Positions 42,960 to 49,770 of a stretch of DNA of 64,000 nt are shown here, piece after piece. Where the stretch lies: positions 38,933-102,932 of the forward strand of contig JBAZJM010000001.1 of NCBI GenBank assembly GCA_041651315.1, given 5' to 3'. The notes beneath the pieces were generated by a model that worked only from the letters and a program-made list of their open reading frames with translations, searched no databases and was not told where the DNA came from. The first letter of the stretch is position 1. Each line of letters starts with the position of its first letter. The position numbers were made by a program, and so were the translations under genes. The stretch comes from CAITYL01 sp041651315. GTDB taxonomy: Bacteria; Verrucomicrobiota; Lentisphaeria; Oligosphaerales; CAITYL01.

Positions 42960-43053
42960 CTTTTGAACTTTTCGTGCATAAATTGTAGTTATGACGCTGA
43001 ACCACACCTCCGTAACGAAAGTAGGTGCAATCATGACACTATAACGGAGGTGT
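42956..43053 (+). promoter_or_regulatory. Promoter and SD-sequestering leader before hsp20 operon
   Basis: TTGACT (42956-42961), 17-nt spacer and TAAATT (42979-42984) with an upstream TG form a sigma70-like promoter; the start is expected near 42990. The leader contains a perfect 10-bp inverted repeat, ACACCTCCGT (43004-43013) and ACGGAGGTGT (43044-43053), whose right arm is the GGAGGT ribosome binding site of the 43057 gene. A 17-codon ORF (42991-43044) spans the left arm. Because the operon carries Hsp20, an RNA thermometer is an attractive guess. Confidence 0.55.
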
Positions 43054-43056
43054 CTC

Positions 43057-43458
43057 TTGAAAAAGAAGTCGTGCCTTAGTAAAAGGCTGCAGCGTCAGTA
43101 TCAACAAGTTCTTTTAGGCCAAGCTGAATCTTGGTTTTATCCTCATCCACATGCTTTTGGTTGGGGAAGACATAATTCCAGTACTGCAGAATGGCAAGCT
43201 TACTTATTCGCTAAGGAATGGGGAAACCGCATCGGGGTTGATCTGATGCGTTTACAGAGAATTGTCATTCAATCGAATGACGGGGAGTGTGTATACCGAT
43301 ATGCCCGGGACATTGATGAGGCAAATATTCGTAAACTGCAACGCGCCGTCGTACGTTCTGGTAACCCAGACGCCATCAGGCGTTTTTCGTTGCTTCCGAA
43401 GGCAGATAAGACCTGGCTTGAGCGTTACTTGCTCATTGCCGAGGTACTTGGACGATAA
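43057..43458 (+). CDS. Hypothetical protein, 133 aa, upstream of hsp20
   Basis: TTG start with a strong GGAGGT about 6 nt upstream inside a hairpin. Basic N-terminus, aromatic WFYPHPHAFGWGR, and a helical basic C-terminal half (LQRAVVRSGNPDAIRR) perhaps built of short repeats. No family recognised. Leads the operon with Hsp20 29 bp downstream. Confidence 0.55.
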   Translation: MKKKSCLSKRLQRQYQQVLLGQAESWFYPHPHAFGWGRHNSSTAEWQAYLFAKEWGNRIGVDLMRLQRIVIQSNDGECVYRYARDIDEANIRKLQRAVVRSGNPDAIRRFSLLPKADKTWLERYLLIAEVLGR

Positions 43459-43486
43459 GGCGGAGACAGGACAGTCAGGAGAAAGT

Positions 43487-43873
43487 ATGACTCAACCGAA
43501 ACGTAATGCTATCGATCTTTTAGGGGATTTCATGGAAAACAACGATTTAACCGAATTATTCGGTGATTTCTTTGGTATCAATTCAATGAAACCGAATAGA
43601 TCAGTTCGAGTTTCAAAGAGTTCCGGGCAAGTTAATGTTGAAATTGACATGCCAGGTTCATCAAAATCTGATGTTTCCATTGATGTCGTAGAATCGAATA
43701 TTCTTAGGGTTGAATGGAAAACCCCGAGGGGTGAAACTAACGTCAAAGAATTCAGAATTGATCGACGTGCTGATACTAATAATATCGTAGCAACTGTTAC
43801 TAATGGAATATTGACGATTATTATTCCAGAATTACCGAAGCCAGCTGATGCGAAGAAAATCGAAGTCAAATAA
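43487..43873 (+). CDS. Small heat shock protein (Hsp20/alpha-crystallin)
   Basis: 128 residues from the ATG at 43487, supported by AGGAG just upstream; the long N-terminal extension in the same frame overlaps the previous gene and is not real. The alpha-crystallin domain is clear: VEIDMPGSSKSDVSIDV, a central strand pair, and the NGILTIIIPE motif with a final KKIEVK. It is an ATP-independent chaperone that holds unfolding proteins, known from other large phages. Its 3' end overlaps the convergent GIY-YIG gene by 8 bp. Confidence 0.85.
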   Translation: MTQPKRNAIDLLGDFMENNDLTELFGDFFGINSMKPNRSVRVSKSSGQVNVEIDMPGSSKSDVSIDVVESNILRVEWKTPRGETNVKEFRIDRRADTNNIVATVTNGILTIIIPELPKPADAKKIEVK

Positions 43874-44150
43874 GACTTAGTTTTTCTTTTCTAGTCATTT
43901 TCTTTATTTCGATTTCTCGACGTAAAGCCATTGACTTATTCGGCATGTTAGTTAAATAGACAGAAGTCCAAGGTCGTTTAGCTCTCGTGGCTTTTGCTCC
44001 GCCAGGGATTTCTCCGTTATGTTGGCGAATTCTTCTGTTCGGATTCGTTGTTACTCCGCAGTATAAGCGTGAGTTATCCGAATTCTTGATAAGGTACACG
44101 TACCAAACAGCTTTGCGGGCGCCCATAGTTTTTTCTATAGACGCCCGCAT
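43866..44150 (-). CDS. GIY-YIG nuclease, UPF0213/YhbQ-like
   Basis: 94 residues. WYVYLIKNSDNSRLYCGVT carries the GIY-YIG-type pair, with RRIRQHNGE and KATRAKRPW and a Glu-containing helix as in YhbQ-like single-domain nucleases. Start at 44150 just after the upstream stop with AGGG nearby. The first 35 bp contain an almost perfect inverted repeat that could form a strong hairpin at the start of the message. Confidence 0.75.
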   Translation of the reverse strand: MRASIEKTMGARKAVWYVYLIKNSDNSRLYCGVTTNPNRRIRQHNGEIPGGAKATRAKRPWTSVYLTNMPNKSMALRREIEIKKMTRKEKLSLI

Positions 44151-44153
44151 AGC

Positions 44154-44672
44154 TCACCCTAAATCAAGAACACCTTCACAGAAGCCGTTCCACTCTTCTG
44201 GCATATTCGCTATGTTGAAGGTTGGACCTGTTAACTGAAGAGCTTTCGGTCTCACCGGCATATTGAGAGGGAACATTCCTGATTCATCGCACGTCCTGTC
44301 AGCCTTCAGGTTATTGCAAGGCTTGCAAGCAGTGACAATGTTTGTCCAGATGGTTTGACCACCCGATCTTCTTGGAATCACGTGGTCGTACGAGAGGTCC
44401 TTCATCTTGAACTTCTCGCCACAGTATTGACATCTGAATTTGTCTCTCGTGTATACGTTAACGCGTGAGAACTTAACTCCTCGCTTCATCGCTCCTATTG
44501 GACGACGTAGACGGAGAACGGCCGGTGCCTTGATGACTGTCGATGGCGAGCGAATCTCTTCGTCGTATTCAACGACAACATCAACGCTCCCTTTGAAAAT
44601 CATCGTGACAGCATCCTGCCACTTTAAAATCTTGTGAGGGAAGTACCAAGGAGTAAGTAATAATGTTCTCAT
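44154..44672 (-). CDS. HNH endonuclease, bacterial 5-methylcytosine-type family
   Basis: 172 residues. The pattern LLLTPWYFPHKILKWQDAV, FSRVNVYTRDKFRCQYCG, YDHVIPRRSGG and CKPCNN is that of the widespread stand-alone HNH family also found in bacterial chromosomes (zinc-finger HNH). The stop is 3 bp before the GIY-YIG gene, so two nucleases are co-transcribed. Divergent promoter region lies upstream. Confidence 0.8.
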   Translation of the reverse strand: MRTLLLTPWYFPHKILKWQDAVTMIFKGSVDVVVEYDEEIRSPSTVIKAPAVLRLRRPIGAMKRGVKFSRVNVYTRDKFRCQYCGEKFKMKDLSYDHVIPRRSGGQTIWTNIVTACKPCNNLKADRTCDESGMFPLNMPVRPKALQLTGPTFNIANMPEEWNGFCEGVLDLG

Positions 44673-44701
44673 GACGCGCTATCCTTCTGTTATTGCTATC
44701 T

Positions 44702-44730
44702 TTGCCGTTGTCTGTGGTGTTGTCTATAAT
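44702..44730 (+). promoter_or_regulatory. Sigma70-like promoter
   Basis: TTGCCG (44702-44707), a 17-nt spacer and a perfect TATAAT (44725-44730). It would drive the 44787 operon with a leader of about 50 nt, and lies in the divergent region with the HNH gene. Confidence 0.55.
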
Positions 44731-44786
44731 TACGTTTCATTTTGTTTGTTTCCGTAAATCTCATTTCTGTTGTTGTAGTGAAAACA

Positions 44787-45065
44787 ATGGAATGCCCATC
44801 AGTAATCCTAAGGAATCATACGAAAGTTATCATACATGATACAATCGACAAAGATCCAGGGTTCTTAGTAAAGAAACATCACCTTGAGTGTCGAAAGCCA
44901 TCAGTATCGGGAATCATTTGTGGGGTTGTTCCTGGTCATGGTGGAGATGTTTACTGGGTAAAGCACGAAGATGAAACTATCGGTGCTTACGGTTACCCTG
45001 AATTTGAACTAGCACCCGGATACGACGCCATTCTTGATGTCATCTACGAAGAAGGACCTAAATGA
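44787..45065 (+). CDS. Hypothetical protein, 92 aa
   Basis: The ATG at 44787 begins MECPSVILRNHTKV; in-frame GTG and TTG codons further upstream are alternatives. Beta-rich with VPGHGGDVYWVKHED, suggestive of a small SH3-like or KOW-like barrel, but no family is certain. ATGA overlap with the next gene. Confidence 0.5.
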   Translation: MECPSVILRNHTKVIIHDTIDKDPGFLVKKHHLECRKPSVSGIICGVVPGHGGDVYWVKHEDETIGAYGYPEFELAPGYDAILDVIYEEGPK

Positions 45066-45403
45066 CTAGGTCAGGTAAGCGTAGGAAGATATCGAAAATT
45101 TCTAAAGTTGTAGATAACCCGGCTTATTTTGAACTGGATCCAGCCCAGATTGAAAGAATCGCCAAACTTAATCCGAGAGTTTTTGATATCTTGAGCATCT
45201 TAGTTCAAAATCAAACGACTCCAGCTAGCATTGATGTAGAAGATTTAGTTAAAGTCATAGATCTTCTCAGAACGGACAATAAGAAACTCCGTTTAATGCT
45301 GAATTTAATCGTTAAAGCCCGGAGTTATGGCATAGAAATCACGGCTGCCGAACTCGAAGAAATTTTCCAAAAAGCTCAAGTTCGTGTAATTTTAAGCGCA
45401 TAA
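45062..45403 (+). CDS. Hypothetical helical protein, 113 aa
   Basis: Basic N-terminus (RSGKRRKISKISK) followed by amphipathic helices (VEDLVKVIDLLRTDNKKL). No family recognised. Coupled to both neighbours (ATGA overlap upstream, 1-bp gap downstream). Confidence 0.5.
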   Translation: MTRSGKRRKISKISKVVDNPAYFELDPAQIERIAKLNPRVFDILSILVQNQTTPASIDVEDLVKVIDLLRTDNKKLRLMLNLIVKARSYGIEITAAELEEIFQKAQVRVILSA

Positions 45404-45404
45404 C

Positions 45405-45611
45405 ATGAGTACAACCGTAACTTGTGAGAAATGTCATAAACAAGGGGAAAAACACTGGCGCCGACCGGCACCGAGAGGTTGGCTTTATTTCGAGTCAGTT
45501 GAAATGGATCTTGATACTCATGAACCAGTTCAACCCGTCGAAATGCACACGATGGTTATCTTCGTGTGCTCCGAAGAGTGTGCTAAAAGTATTTGGATAA
45601 AAGTAGACTGA
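45405..45611 (+). CDS. Zinc-binding protein, 68 aa
   Basis: CEKC near the N-terminus and CSEEC near the C-terminus enclose a strand-rich PRGWLYFESVEM segment, the layout of a common phage and bacterial zinc-ribbon family. Function unknown. The stop abuts the convergent gene's stop. Confidence 0.6.
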   Translation: MSTTVTCEKCHKQGEKHWRRPAPRGWLYFESVEMDLDTHEPVQPVEMHTMVIFVCSEECAKSIWIKVD

Positions 45612-46043
45612 TCAATACGAACTTACGATTTCGGATGATCCTTTATATCTACTTTCAACTTCTTCCTTTGTTCGATGGAGATCACAAAGGAAGAAGTTTT
45701 CCATATGATCAACTGTAGCAAAATGATTAGTCCATTCACCACAGACTAAACATTTTTGAGCAGAGTGTGATACCCCTTCCAAACTTACCGCAGTATCAAG
45801 TTTATATCGACGATAACAAGCAATTGCTTCTTCTCTCGTCGCATGCCCATCACAGTGATATTTGCCTTTAAATGGCTCGAGTTTGGCTATTTCTTTTCTT
45901 AGCTCAGGCATTCTTACAAAGTCTTCTTCAGTCCATTCCCGCCAACCAGCACAATAACCTGTTGGCCAGGTTTTTCCATCATTGGTGCAGGTAAAATCCC
46001 ACCGTTTATCCGATTCTCTCTGTAAGGCCTTGTAATAATTCAT
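45612..46043 (-). CDS. Zinc-binding protein, 143 aa
   Basis: The C-terminal half has CLVCGEW, HFATVDHMENFFLCDLH, a Cys2-His2-like site, and the middle a CDGHATREEAIACY stretch. Trp-rich N-terminus (KRWDFTC, GWREWTEEDF). Start codon lies 2 nt after a hairpin arm (ACAGGT, 46046-46051) that contains its AGG ribosome binding site. Confidence 0.55.
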   Translation of the reverse strand: MNYYKALQRESDKRWDFTCTNDGKTWPTGYCAGWREWTEEDFVRMPELRKEIAKLEPFKGKYHCDGHATREEAIACYRRYKLDTAVSLEGVSHSAQKCLVCGEWTNHFATVDHMENFFLCDLHRTKEEVESRYKGSSEIVSSY

Positions 46044-46045
46044 GC

Positions 46046-46066
46046 ACCTGTATTTTAAAAACAGGT
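46046..46066 (-). promoter_or_regulatory. SD-containing inverted repeat
   Basis: ACCTGT and ACAGGT form a perfect 6-bp inverted repeat with an AT-rich 9-nt loop between two divergent genes. On the minus strand the right arm contains the AGG of the 46043 gene's ribosome binding site; the loop resembles a -10 element. Confidence 0.35.
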
Positions 46067-46073
46067 TTATATC

Positions 46074-46499
46074 ATGAGAATTGAAGATATTGAATATTCA
46101 TTATTGATACGGAAAGTAAGACCCAGCTGGAAACAAGAATGGAATCATTTAGTATTAACAGCTCCAGTTATCGGTACTGACGGGATAATTAGAGAAGAAA
46201 CACATACCGTTATATTCGGAATGATTAAAGTGTTGTCCAGATCTGTAAGATTGAAATGGGTAACAAATTCAATATGGAGAGGAGATAGAATTCCGAACGA
46301 TAGTGGATTTTGTCGTGATATTACGGTTCCGAAAAATACTACCGGATCAACAGCTCACAGAAACCTGATGTTGATAGGTGATAGACTCGGTTTTCTAGTG
46401 GCTCCGCAGCATATTCGCATGTTTCATGGGAAAGAAGCACGCAAATTTTGCGAAAAAGTCCATAACCTAATAACTATAAATGAAGTTATGGATGGTTAA
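46074..46499 (+). CDS. Hypothetical protein, 141 aa
   Basis: Beta-rich N-terminal two thirds; ends VHNLITINEVMDG, which resembles the tail of the zinc-knuckle family. Three scattered Cys only. No family recognised. The ATG follows TTTATATC without a Shine-Dalgarno. Confidence 0.5.
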   Translation: MRIEDIEYSLLIRKVRPSWKQEWNHLVLTAPVIGTDGIIREETHTVIFGMIKVLSRSVRLKWVTNSIWRGDRIPNDSGFCRDITVPKNTTGSTAHRNLMLIGDRLGFLVAPQHIRMFHGKEARKFCEKVHNLITINEVMDG

Positions 46500-46657
46500 T
46501 TGGGATTTTTAGAAGACTTCATTTCTTCTGCTTTAGTCTGAAGATTCAATATAATCTCTTCTAGACGTTTCCACTCTTCTTTATCATATCTATCAGTTCC
46601 GACAGCTTTAGTCCAGAGTGTGTGAAATAGACGATGTAGTTCATGATCCTTAATCAT
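46496..46657 (-). CDS. Small charged helical protein, 53 aa
   Basis: ATG 46657 to TAA 46496, overlapping the stop of the convergent gene. The product is helical and charged (HELHRLFHTLWTKAVG, EEWKRLEEIIL). Its promoter is a full sigma70 consensus whose predicted start is the ATG itself, so the message would be leaderless. Function unknown. Confidence 0.6.
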   Translation of the reverse strand: MIKDHELHRLFHTLWTKAVGTDRYDKEEWKRLEEIILNLQTKAEEMKSSKNPN

Positions 46658-46663
46658 GCCTAC

Positions 46664-46692
46664 ATTATAGCACACTCACCTACATCTGTCAA
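46664..46692 (-). promoter_or_regulatory. Consensus sigma70 promoter, TTGACA-N17-TATAAT
   Basis: On the minus strand TTGACA (46692-46687), exactly 17 nt, TATAAT (46669-46664), with an extended TGC before the -10. The expected start, about 46657, is the A of the ATG of the 53-aa gene. The promoter overlaps the end of the 46676 gene. Confidence 0.75.
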
Positions 46693-46927
46693 GGGCCATT
46701 TCATAAAAGAAAACACCGTGTGAATCCGTAGTTGGGAAAGCCCTAGGGAGATCTTCTATAATTTCAGTAACCATGAATTCTTCTACTGACAACTCATCTA
46801 GTGGGGACGAAGGTAGAAGATCTTCTGGTTCAATAACGCAATCGCCACAGGATGAAATTAGATATAACTTATTCCTGAAAAATCTAGTGGCCTTTTGACC
46901 ACACCAATCACAGCGATAGTCATTCAT
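46676..46927 (-). CDS. Zinc-knuckle paralogue 3 of a tandem trio, 83 aa
   Basis: N-terminus NDYRCDWCGQKATRFF with a second pair CGDC, then an acidic LSVEEFMVTEIIED helix. It aligns with the two genes upstream on the same strand. Overlaps the previous stop (ATGA). Function unknown. Confidence 0.6.
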   Translation of the reverse strand: MNDYRCDWCGQKATRFFRNKLYLISSCGDCVIEPEDLLPSSPLDELSVEEFMVTEIIEDLPRAFPTTDSHGVFFYEMALDRCR

Positions 46928-47228
46928 CAGATGACGGCATTATTGAAGATTTGAGTCTACAAAGCGGATCAAGTAATTGTGACTCACTAACGTAACTAAG
47001 TTCAATGAAATTCGGATTGATATTACGAGGATCACGTCTTCGTGGTTCTCTCATAATTTCATCGATAGAGAATTCTTCTTCCGATATTTCTTCTAATAGA
47101 ATAGTTACCGGAAGTTCATTTGTGTGCACCCTACATTCAAAGCAAGATGCGAATAGAGATACTTCAGCACCACTGATTCTAAAGAATCTGGTGGCTTTTA
47201 CTCCACACGAATCACATCGATATTCTAT
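46920..47228 (-). CDS. Zinc-knuckle paralogue 2 of the trio, non-ATG start
   Basis: Alignment to its two neighbours requires the frame to begin near 47228, with EYRCDSCGVKATRFF and FECR forming the zinc site, then EEEFSIDEIM. No ATG, GTG or TTG exists at that place; the candidate starts are ATA (47228, overlapping the previous TAG as ATAG) or ATC (47231). The first normal start, GTG at 47129, would remove the zinc knuckle. 102 residues if started at 47228. Confidence 0.5.
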   Translation of the reverse strand: MEYRCDSCGVKATRFFRISGAEVSLFASCFECRVHTNELPVTILLEEISEEEFSIDEIMREPRRRDPRNINPNFIELSYVSESQLLDPLCRLKSSIMPSSDE

Positions 47229-47488
47229 GATAGAAAATCTCCAAGAACGGTCATACCGGCGCGCATAAACTTTGCCGGATGAGCCCTCATATTAGACTCC
47301 ATGACTTCATTTACTACGAATTCTTCTAGTGATAATTCACTAAGTTTAAAATAGATAGGGACAAACTCCCCATTCCTACCAGTACACTTAGAACAAGATG
47401 TGAATATTATGGAGTGCTTACTACCACTCACCATGAAGAATCGACTTGAATCTTCATTACATAAATCACATTTATATGGTTCAGTCAA
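47225..47488 (-). CDS. Zinc-knuckle paralogue 1 of the trio, 87 aa
   Basis: N-terminal CDLCNEDSSRFF and CSKC make a four-Cys knuckle; the middle has SLEEFVVNEVMES, the same helix that ends the zinc-knuckle array proteins at 60.8-62.1 kb. ATGA-type overlap with the CYTH gene upstream. Function unknown. Confidence 0.6.
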   Translation of the reverse strand: MTEPYKCDLCNEDSSRFFMVSGSKHSIIFTSCSKCTGRNGEFVPIYFKLSELSLEEFVVNEVMESNMRAHPAKFMRAGMTVLGDFLS

Positions 47489-47952
47489 AGATGCTCGACT
47501 CTTGGCGGTAGCTGAAACTTCGAAAGAGCCTCGTCGGTGAATCTCGAGTCATTTGAAATGTTCTTGGTCACCCACGGCGGCTCTTCATACCCTTCCTTCG
47601 AATCGATTTCGAGAGTGGCCGTCCAGAGTCCTTGGTGCCTACCAAGATATTCATTGACTCTCCACTCTCGTCCTCCATGTTCTACGATTTGAGTATTTTT
47701 GATGGTTTTTTGTAAACAAAGAGCCGATATCTTTTCGCCTTCATCGATTGGAATTTCATACTCATAAAAATGAGTTTGATCTGATGGCTTCCAAATTTGG
47801 ATCCAGGCTCCAGTTTCAGTCACTCTAATGCGTACTGTCGGATCGACTCCAAGATATCCGCTAACGACGGTTTTTTCGTTACTTAGTAATGGGAGTTTTT
47901 CTTTATCAACTAAATAGCGTTTAGTTACTTTTTTCTTTACGTCGACCATCAT
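47485..47952 (-). CDS. CYTH-domain protein (triphosphatase tunnel fold)
   Basis: 155 residues. The order KRYLVDKEKLPLL, DPTVRIRVTETGAW, YEYEIPIDEGE, WRVNEYLGRHQGL and a final PPWVTKNISNDSRFTDEAL follows the CYTH family that hydrolyses triphosphates in a beta-barrel tunnel. The N-terminal ExExK metal motif is changed to a K-V-T-K-R series, so catalysis may be lost or altered and the protein could instead bind a polyphosphate or nucleotide. Confidence 0.7.
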   Translation of the reverse strand: MMVDVKKKVTKRYLVDKEKLPLLSNEKTVVSGYLGVDPTVRIRVTETGAWIQIWKPSDQTHFYEYEIPIDEGEKISALCLQKTIKNTQIVEHGGREWRVNEYLGRHQGLWTATLEIDSKEGYEEPPWVTKNISNDSRFTDEALSKFQLPPRVEHL

Positions 47953-47973
47953 TGAACCTGATATATTAAACTA

Positions 47974-48640
47974 TTACCACTCACCACGTACCCATTTCGA
48001 TAATTTCCACGTTCTTCCAGTTCTATGATCTGTAACGCGGTCGTCTTGAGTCCTATAGGTTCTTACTTTGTCTCCACGCATCCCAGTTCCTACTTGATCT
48101 CGTCTCGAGGAATCTCTCTTATTCCTTAATGATTCTACATTTTCAGAGAAGAGTCTAGCAGTTAGTATTTTAACTGCCATCGATCTACTCTGGAACTGAG
48201 ATCTCATATCAACTCGAACAGTAATGCCGGTTGGCTTATGAGTAGCCGTAATGCATGACTCTGTTTTATTTCGATGTTGACCTCCAGGTCCAGAGCCTCT
48301 TGATGCTCGAATGTCAATTTCAGATTCTGGGACCTGAAAACTAGTTGGTGTATTCGGGTTCATTACTGCAACGGTTATTGTTGAAGTTTGAACTCTCCCC
48401 CTCTTTTCTGTCGGGGGGATTCTTTGATATCTATGGCCTCCAGGTTCGTCTTTAAAAAGACCCTGAGCCTTATTTCCTGTTATGATTACCGATATGAATC
48501 CCGGTCTTTCATCGAGTATTTCGGCGTCAAAGACCCTCCCGCCCGGCCACGCGCAGATAAGTTGCGACATGTTCTTGGACGAGAAGTTTTGCGTCATCGC
48601 CGCCTTCAGCGGCTCTAATCTCGATTACTATGCTTTCCAT
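47974..48640 (-). CDS. Peptide chain release factor with +1 programmed frameshift
   Basis: Two overlapping frames make one factor. The first starts at ATG 48640 (AAGGTGG upstream), reads VIEIRAAEGGDDAKLL and ends in GGT CTT TGA at 48527. The second continues after a +1 shift at CTT-TGA-C as DAEILDERPGF. The shift site (48532-48526) is identical to that of bacterial prfB (CTTTGAC), with an SD-like GGGAGG just upstream. The product, about 221 aa, has GGHRYQRIPPTE (PxT-type codon recognition as in RF1), GSGPGGQHRNKTES (GGQ) and a final KVRTYRTQDDRVTDHR, but lacks domain 1. Confidence 0.85.
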
Positions 48641-48649
48641 GGATCCACC

Positions 48650-48823
48650 TTACACTGAACTCTGATCTATTTCCGTCGGTGGTGTTTTGGGAATCTCTGT
48701 TAAATTAATTTGAGGTTTGTCTTGAATCTCAAAATTTAACATCGGATTGCCGCAAAAATAGCATGTTTGAGTCATGCCATGTTCATTAACTGAATTACAG
48801 ACGGAACAGCAACCCTTGATCAC
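48650..48823 (-). CDS. Small zinc-ribbon protein, 57 aa
   Basis: GTG 48823 to TAA 48650. CSVC and CYFCG pairs 12 residues apart, preceded by an extra Cys, then a Pro/Thr-rich tail. Directly upstream of the release factor gene (10-bp gap) on the same strand, so co-transcribed. Function unknown. Confidence 0.5.
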   Translation of the reverse strand: MIKGCCSVCNSVNEHGMTQTCYFCGNPMLNFEIQDKPQINLTEIPKTPPTEIDQSSV

Positions 48824-48853
48824 AAGATAACTTTGAACTAAAACTCGAAAAGT

Positions 48854-49111
48854 TCATTTATCATTTGATTCGACTTCATCGATTTTTTCAATCCGCATGA
48901 GCTCGAGTTTTATGCCCTCAGTAATGACTATGACAGGAAGACCTGTTGTATCATTCACCATCTTTTGTGATTCTAGAATATCTTCTGGATTATAATCGTT
49001 TGGGCATGTTACTATTATAAATTCTTCGAAGTTTTTGATCTGTAACTGACCGACTTCGATTCCCTGAGGGTCAATTGCTCGAAGAGTATACTGCTTTACA
49101 TCAAGATCCAT
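48854..49111 (-). CDS. Hypothetical acidic protein, 85 aa
   Basis: Alternating beta/alpha pattern (FIIVTCPNDYNPEDIL, LPVIVITEGIKLELMRI). No family recognised. Soluble, acidic C-terminus. Confidence 0.5.
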   Translation of the reverse strand: MDLDVKQYTLRAIDPQGIEVGQLQIKNFEEFIIVTCPNDYNPEDILESQKMVNDTTGLPVIVITEGIKLELMRIEKIDEVESNDK

Positions 49112-49119
49112 TACAGAAG

Positions 49120-49521
49120 TTACACTGACATAGTGTAGTGGACTGAAATGTAATCAAGAATTTTTTGCCACCACGGATCTTTCATTATTTTTGCTATTTC
49201 ACCCGACATGCCATAGTTTTTCGGCATCACGCTCAAACAAAGTTTTTCAGCATCTGTCATTTGCTGAGCTTGAACCCCGACTATCGGAATATTAGTGTTT
49301 TCTTTAAATATCGGGATCCCGTTAACGAATTCACAAATCTCTTTAGTCTCAGTTTTCTTGAGACGTAAATGATAGTTATTTCCTCCAAAGTCTTTCCAGA
49401 GTTCGAGCCATAAATCAGGGATCCAAGGGATAACTTCTGAGTAAACTTTTTCCATGGTTACGATTAATGGATCATACCCAGGAATTCGGTATTGATCAAA
49501 TGATCCGAAGAAAGCGGACAT
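49120..49521 (-). CDS. Hypothetical protein, 133 aa
   Basis: Trp-rich (IPWIPDLWLELWKDFGG) and mixed alpha/beta; no family recognised. The start overlaps the stop of the gene upstream on this strand by one base. Confidence 0.5.
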   Translation of the reverse strand: MSAFFGSFDQYRIPGYDPLIVTMEKVYSEVIPWIPDLWLELWKDFGGNNYHLRLKKTETKEICEFVNGIPIFKENTNIPIVGVQAQQMTDAEKLCLSVMPKNYGMSGEIAKIMKDPWWQKILDYISVHYTMSV

Positions 49522-49739
49522 TATGCGTCAGGAGCACCAGGAATTTTTCCTGATGAAATCACTTTAAACGCAGCAGTCATTATAGCAGTTTCAATATGTT
49601 GAGGAACCTTTAAAATCCCGGTGGCTTGCTTTGCTGCTTCATATGCCGATCCGAATGTCATTTTATTATCAGCAGCCATAATATCGACCATTTTTCCAAG
49701 AATGGGCGCATACATATATGCTTGTTCTGCTGTATTCAC
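49521..49739 (-). CDS. Hypothetical helical protein, 72 aa
   Basis: Ala/Met-rich helical protein, GTG start. ACTGTATTATG lies 5-15 nt before the GTG and there is no Shine-Dalgarno, so translation may start on a leaderless RNA. No family recognised. Confidence 0.5.
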   Translation of the reverse strand: MNTAEQAYMYAPILGKMVDIMAADNKMTFGSAYEAAKQATGILKVPQHIETAIMTAAFKVISSGKIPGAPDA

Positions 49740-49770
49740 AAATCATAATACAGTTTAGAACATTTCTCAT

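Noticed and set aside
43262..43486. 75-residue N-terminal extension of Hsp20
   Set aside because: It lies entirely inside the upstream gene in another frame, while AGGAG precedes the internal ATG at 43487, where alpha-crystallin proteins normally begin.
48645..48660. AGTGTAAGG upstream of the release factor as another promoter element
   Set aside because: It coincides with the last codons (GTG TAA) of the 57-aa zinc-ribbon gene, so the match may be coding; left out of the motif list.
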